DNA from: an uncultured Ectothiorhodospiraceae bacterium
GTDB lineage: Bacteria > Pseudomonadota > Gammaproteobacteria > Nitrococcales > Nitrococcaceae
Direction of reading: 5' to 3'
NCBI GenBank assembly: GCA_913055565.1
Contig: CAJXKP010000006.1
Span: 35,406 to 99,405, forward strand
Length of the DNA: 64,000 bases
Within the stretch, counting starts at the first letter, position 1. Each line of letters opens with the position of its first letter. Under the pieces are notes generated by a model that was not told the origin of the DNA, did not search any database, and was given only the letters and a program-made list of their open reading frames with translations. Shown in pieces: positions 62,797-64,000 of this stretch. Position numbers and translations under genes: made by a program.

Positions 62797-63624
62797 ATGA
62801 GCGCTACGGTCTCGCTCAACTGCATCTCGCATACCTTCAAGGGGCATAGCGAGCCGGTGCTTAGCCAGATAGAGGGCCTGATCCATGCGGGCGAGCGCGT
62901 GGCCATCGTGGGCCGCAGCGGATGCGGCAAGACGACATTGCTACAGATGATGGCCGGGCTCCTGTTGCCGAGCGACGGCACGGTCCGCATCAATAGCTAT
63001 CAGGTTATCAAGCCCGATGCCCGCTGGAATCTGATGTTCCAAAAGTCGTGCCTCTACCCATGGCTCAACGTGGCCGAGAACGTGCGCCTGGGCTCAATCT
63101 TTGCGGGCCAGACGGAAGGGCTCGATGAGCGGGTGGAGGAGTACCTGCAGATGGTGGGCCTGGGCGATAAGCGCGACGCGCCGGTGCAGTCACTATCCGG
63201 GGGCCAGCAGCAGCGGGTCGCACTAGCGCGCTCGCTTTGCCTAAAGCCGGAGCTGGTGCTCCTCGACGAGCCCTTCTCGGCGCTGGATACGTTTACCCGC
63301 GCTAGCCTGCAGGACGAGGTGGCGGAGCTCATCGGCCACCACGGCCTGACCATGGTGCTGATAACGCACGATATCGACGAGGCGGTGGCGATGGCCGACC
63401 GGGTGTTGGTCATGGCGGAGAGCCCCGGTCGATTCGTGGGCGACGAGGCCGTGCCCATGGCGTACCCGCGCCAGCGCCGCAGCAGCGAGTTCGCGACGGT
63501 GCGCCATCGGATTATGCAGCGTTTCGAGCAGGCCAGTGGCATGGAGCCGAGTGCCGGCGGCGTGACCGCGGCGACGCGAGCGCTCGAGACGACGAATACG
63601 GCCGCAAGCAATCAAGCAGTCTGA
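62797..63624 (+). CDS. ABC transporter ATP-binding protein, nitrate/taurine type (NrtD-like)
   Basis: The ATPase of an ABC importer, 275 residues from ATG 62797 (AAGGGG upstream). Walker A is GRSGCGKTTLLQMM, the Q-loop is FQKSCLYPWLNVAENV, the signature is LSGGQQQRVALARS and Walker B is LVLLDEPFSALD; ITHDIDEAVAMADRV follows. The YPW(L/M) segment is typical of the NrtD/SsuB/TauB family. The next gene encodes a NrtA-like binding protein, and a sigma-54 promoter lies upstream, so nitrate or a similar nitrogen source is the likely substrate. Confidence 0.88.
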   Translation: MSATVSLNCISHTFKGHSEPVLSQIEGLIHAGERVAIVGRSGCGKTTLLQMMAGLLLPSDGTVRINSYQVIKPDARWNLMFQKSCLYPWLNVAENVRLGSIFAGQTEGLDERVEEYLQMVGLGDKRDAPVQSLSGGQQQRVALARSLCLKPELVLLDEPFSALDTFTRASLQDEVAELIGHHGLTMVLITHDIDEAVAMADRVLVMAESPGRFVGDEAVPMAYPRQRRSSEFATVRHRIMQRFEQASGMEPSAGGVTAATRALETTNTAASNQAV

Positions 63625-63643
63625 GCTGACGAGGAAGACCACC

Positions 63644-64000
63644 ATGAGCCGTTCTGACGACGACAACCGCTATATCTTCGACCACGAAATGAGCCGCCGG
63701 GATTTCCTCCTGGATTCATTGGCCGCGGGCGGCCTTATGGCAAGCGGATTAACCCTGCCGTTCGGCATGTCGCAGGCGGCGCCGCCTGACGATGAGGTGG
63801 TGCGCATCGGCTATATTCCCATTACCGACGCGACAGCGCTGCTCGTGGCTCACGCCAAGGGTTTTTTCAAGGACGAGGGGGTGGAGTCGGCCGACACCTG
63901 TGTGTGGTTGGGAGCCGCCGGACAAGACGACACCGGTCACGGCCCGGAGAGCCGGGAACCGAAAGGTCGTTTACCCGGGGCGACGACACGTCGAGTGTGA
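63644..64000 (+). pseudogene. NrtA-like solute-binding protein, interrupted after about 84 residues
   Basis: The N-terminus has a twin-arginine signal (SRRDFLLDSLAAGG) and the typical mature start VRIGYIPITDATALLVAHAKGFFKDEG of nitrate/CmpA-type ABC binding proteins, normally 400 or more residues. After residue about 84 (ESADT) resemblance stops and the frame ends at the last bases of the window. None of the three forward frames continues the family pattern (a motif such as RSW...AEAFLAGK would be expected), so this is not a simple frameshift. GTGTG at 63900 or 63902 marks the break and could be the start of a group II intron. If so, the gene might be functional after splicing. Confidence 0.6.
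63900..64000 (+). mobile_element. Possible 5' end of an inserted element (group II intron candidate)
   Basis: From 63900 the DNA no longer encodes the binding protein. It begins with GTGTG (63900 or 63902), matching the GUGYG 5' boundary of group II introns, and contains an internal hairpin (CCCGG-AGAG-CCGGG). Only about 100 nt are visible, so neither a reverse transcriptase nor domain V can be checked. Confidence 0.3.

Overview
The window is GC-rich, densely coded chromosomal DNA carrying the replication-origin neighbourhood of a gammaproteobacterium. Evidence for this is the gyrB-recF-dnaN-dnaA / rpmH-rnpA-yidD-yidC-mnmE order, followed by mnmG-rsmG-parA-parB-atpIBEFHAGDC-glmU-glmS. The DUF2782-LOG-polA-engB-cytochrome c4-dsbA-endonuclease block resembles the polA region of Pseudomonas and relatives. 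Moderately acidic proteins and family resemblances make a halophilic Ectothiorhodospiraceae-like organism plausible. That is inference, and no species is claimed.

Layout. 1-4.9 kb: the end of an outer-membrane-type gene, then ntrC, ntrB and glnA (all minus), with readable sigma-54 promoters and NtrC boxes. 5-9.3 kb: glyQ-glyS-gmhB-plsC (plus). 9.4-16 kb: gyrB, recF (containing two parS sites), dnaN, dnaA (minus), with a probable oriC between dnaN and dnaA. 15.8-24.1 kb: rpmH, rnpA, yidD, yidC, mnmE, mnmG, rsmG, parA, parB (plus). 24.3-34.6 kb: the complete F1Fo ATP synthase operon, glmU and glmS. 34.7-42.7 kb: a signalling island with a GAF/PAS/GGDEF/EAL protein, a MASE1 sensor kinase with a FixJ-type regulator, a REC regulator with a degenerate GGDEF domain, and OxyR. 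42.7-48.1 kb: uvrD and a TRAP transporter whose binding-protein gene converges on its membrane genes. 48.1-58.4 kb: the polA cluster with System II cytochrome c biogenesis genes (resB, ccsA) between cytochrome c4 and dsbA. 58.4-59.2 kb: a gene-poor interval with a probable minus-strand terminator and candidate small RNA. 59.2-64 kb: katG, a methyltransferase, and the first two genes of a nitrate-type ABC transporter.

How the genes fit together. The two ends share nitrogen-regulation logic: glnA, ntrB and the nitrate-type ABC operon each have a sigma-54 -24/-12 element, and glnA and ntrB also have NtrC palindromes. The regulator that would act on them, NtrBC, is encoded in the window. ParA, ParB and two parS sites form a complete partition system beside the origin. 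OxyR with both redox cysteines and KatG form a likely peroxide-response pair, though they lie about 17 kb apart.

The most unusual points are: (1) the nitrate-binding-protein gene at the right edge stops resembling its family at about 63,898, right before a GTGTG sequence, which suggests an inserted element, possibly a group II intron; (2) a candidate small RNA at about 58,445-58,550 with a pyrimidine tract complementary to Shine-Dalgarno sequences; (3) a strongly structured, gene-free interval at 62,240-62,796. No CRISPR array, tRNA, rRNA or complete insertion sequence was recognised. Most of the window is conserved core genome, and I found no clear undescribed multi-gene system.
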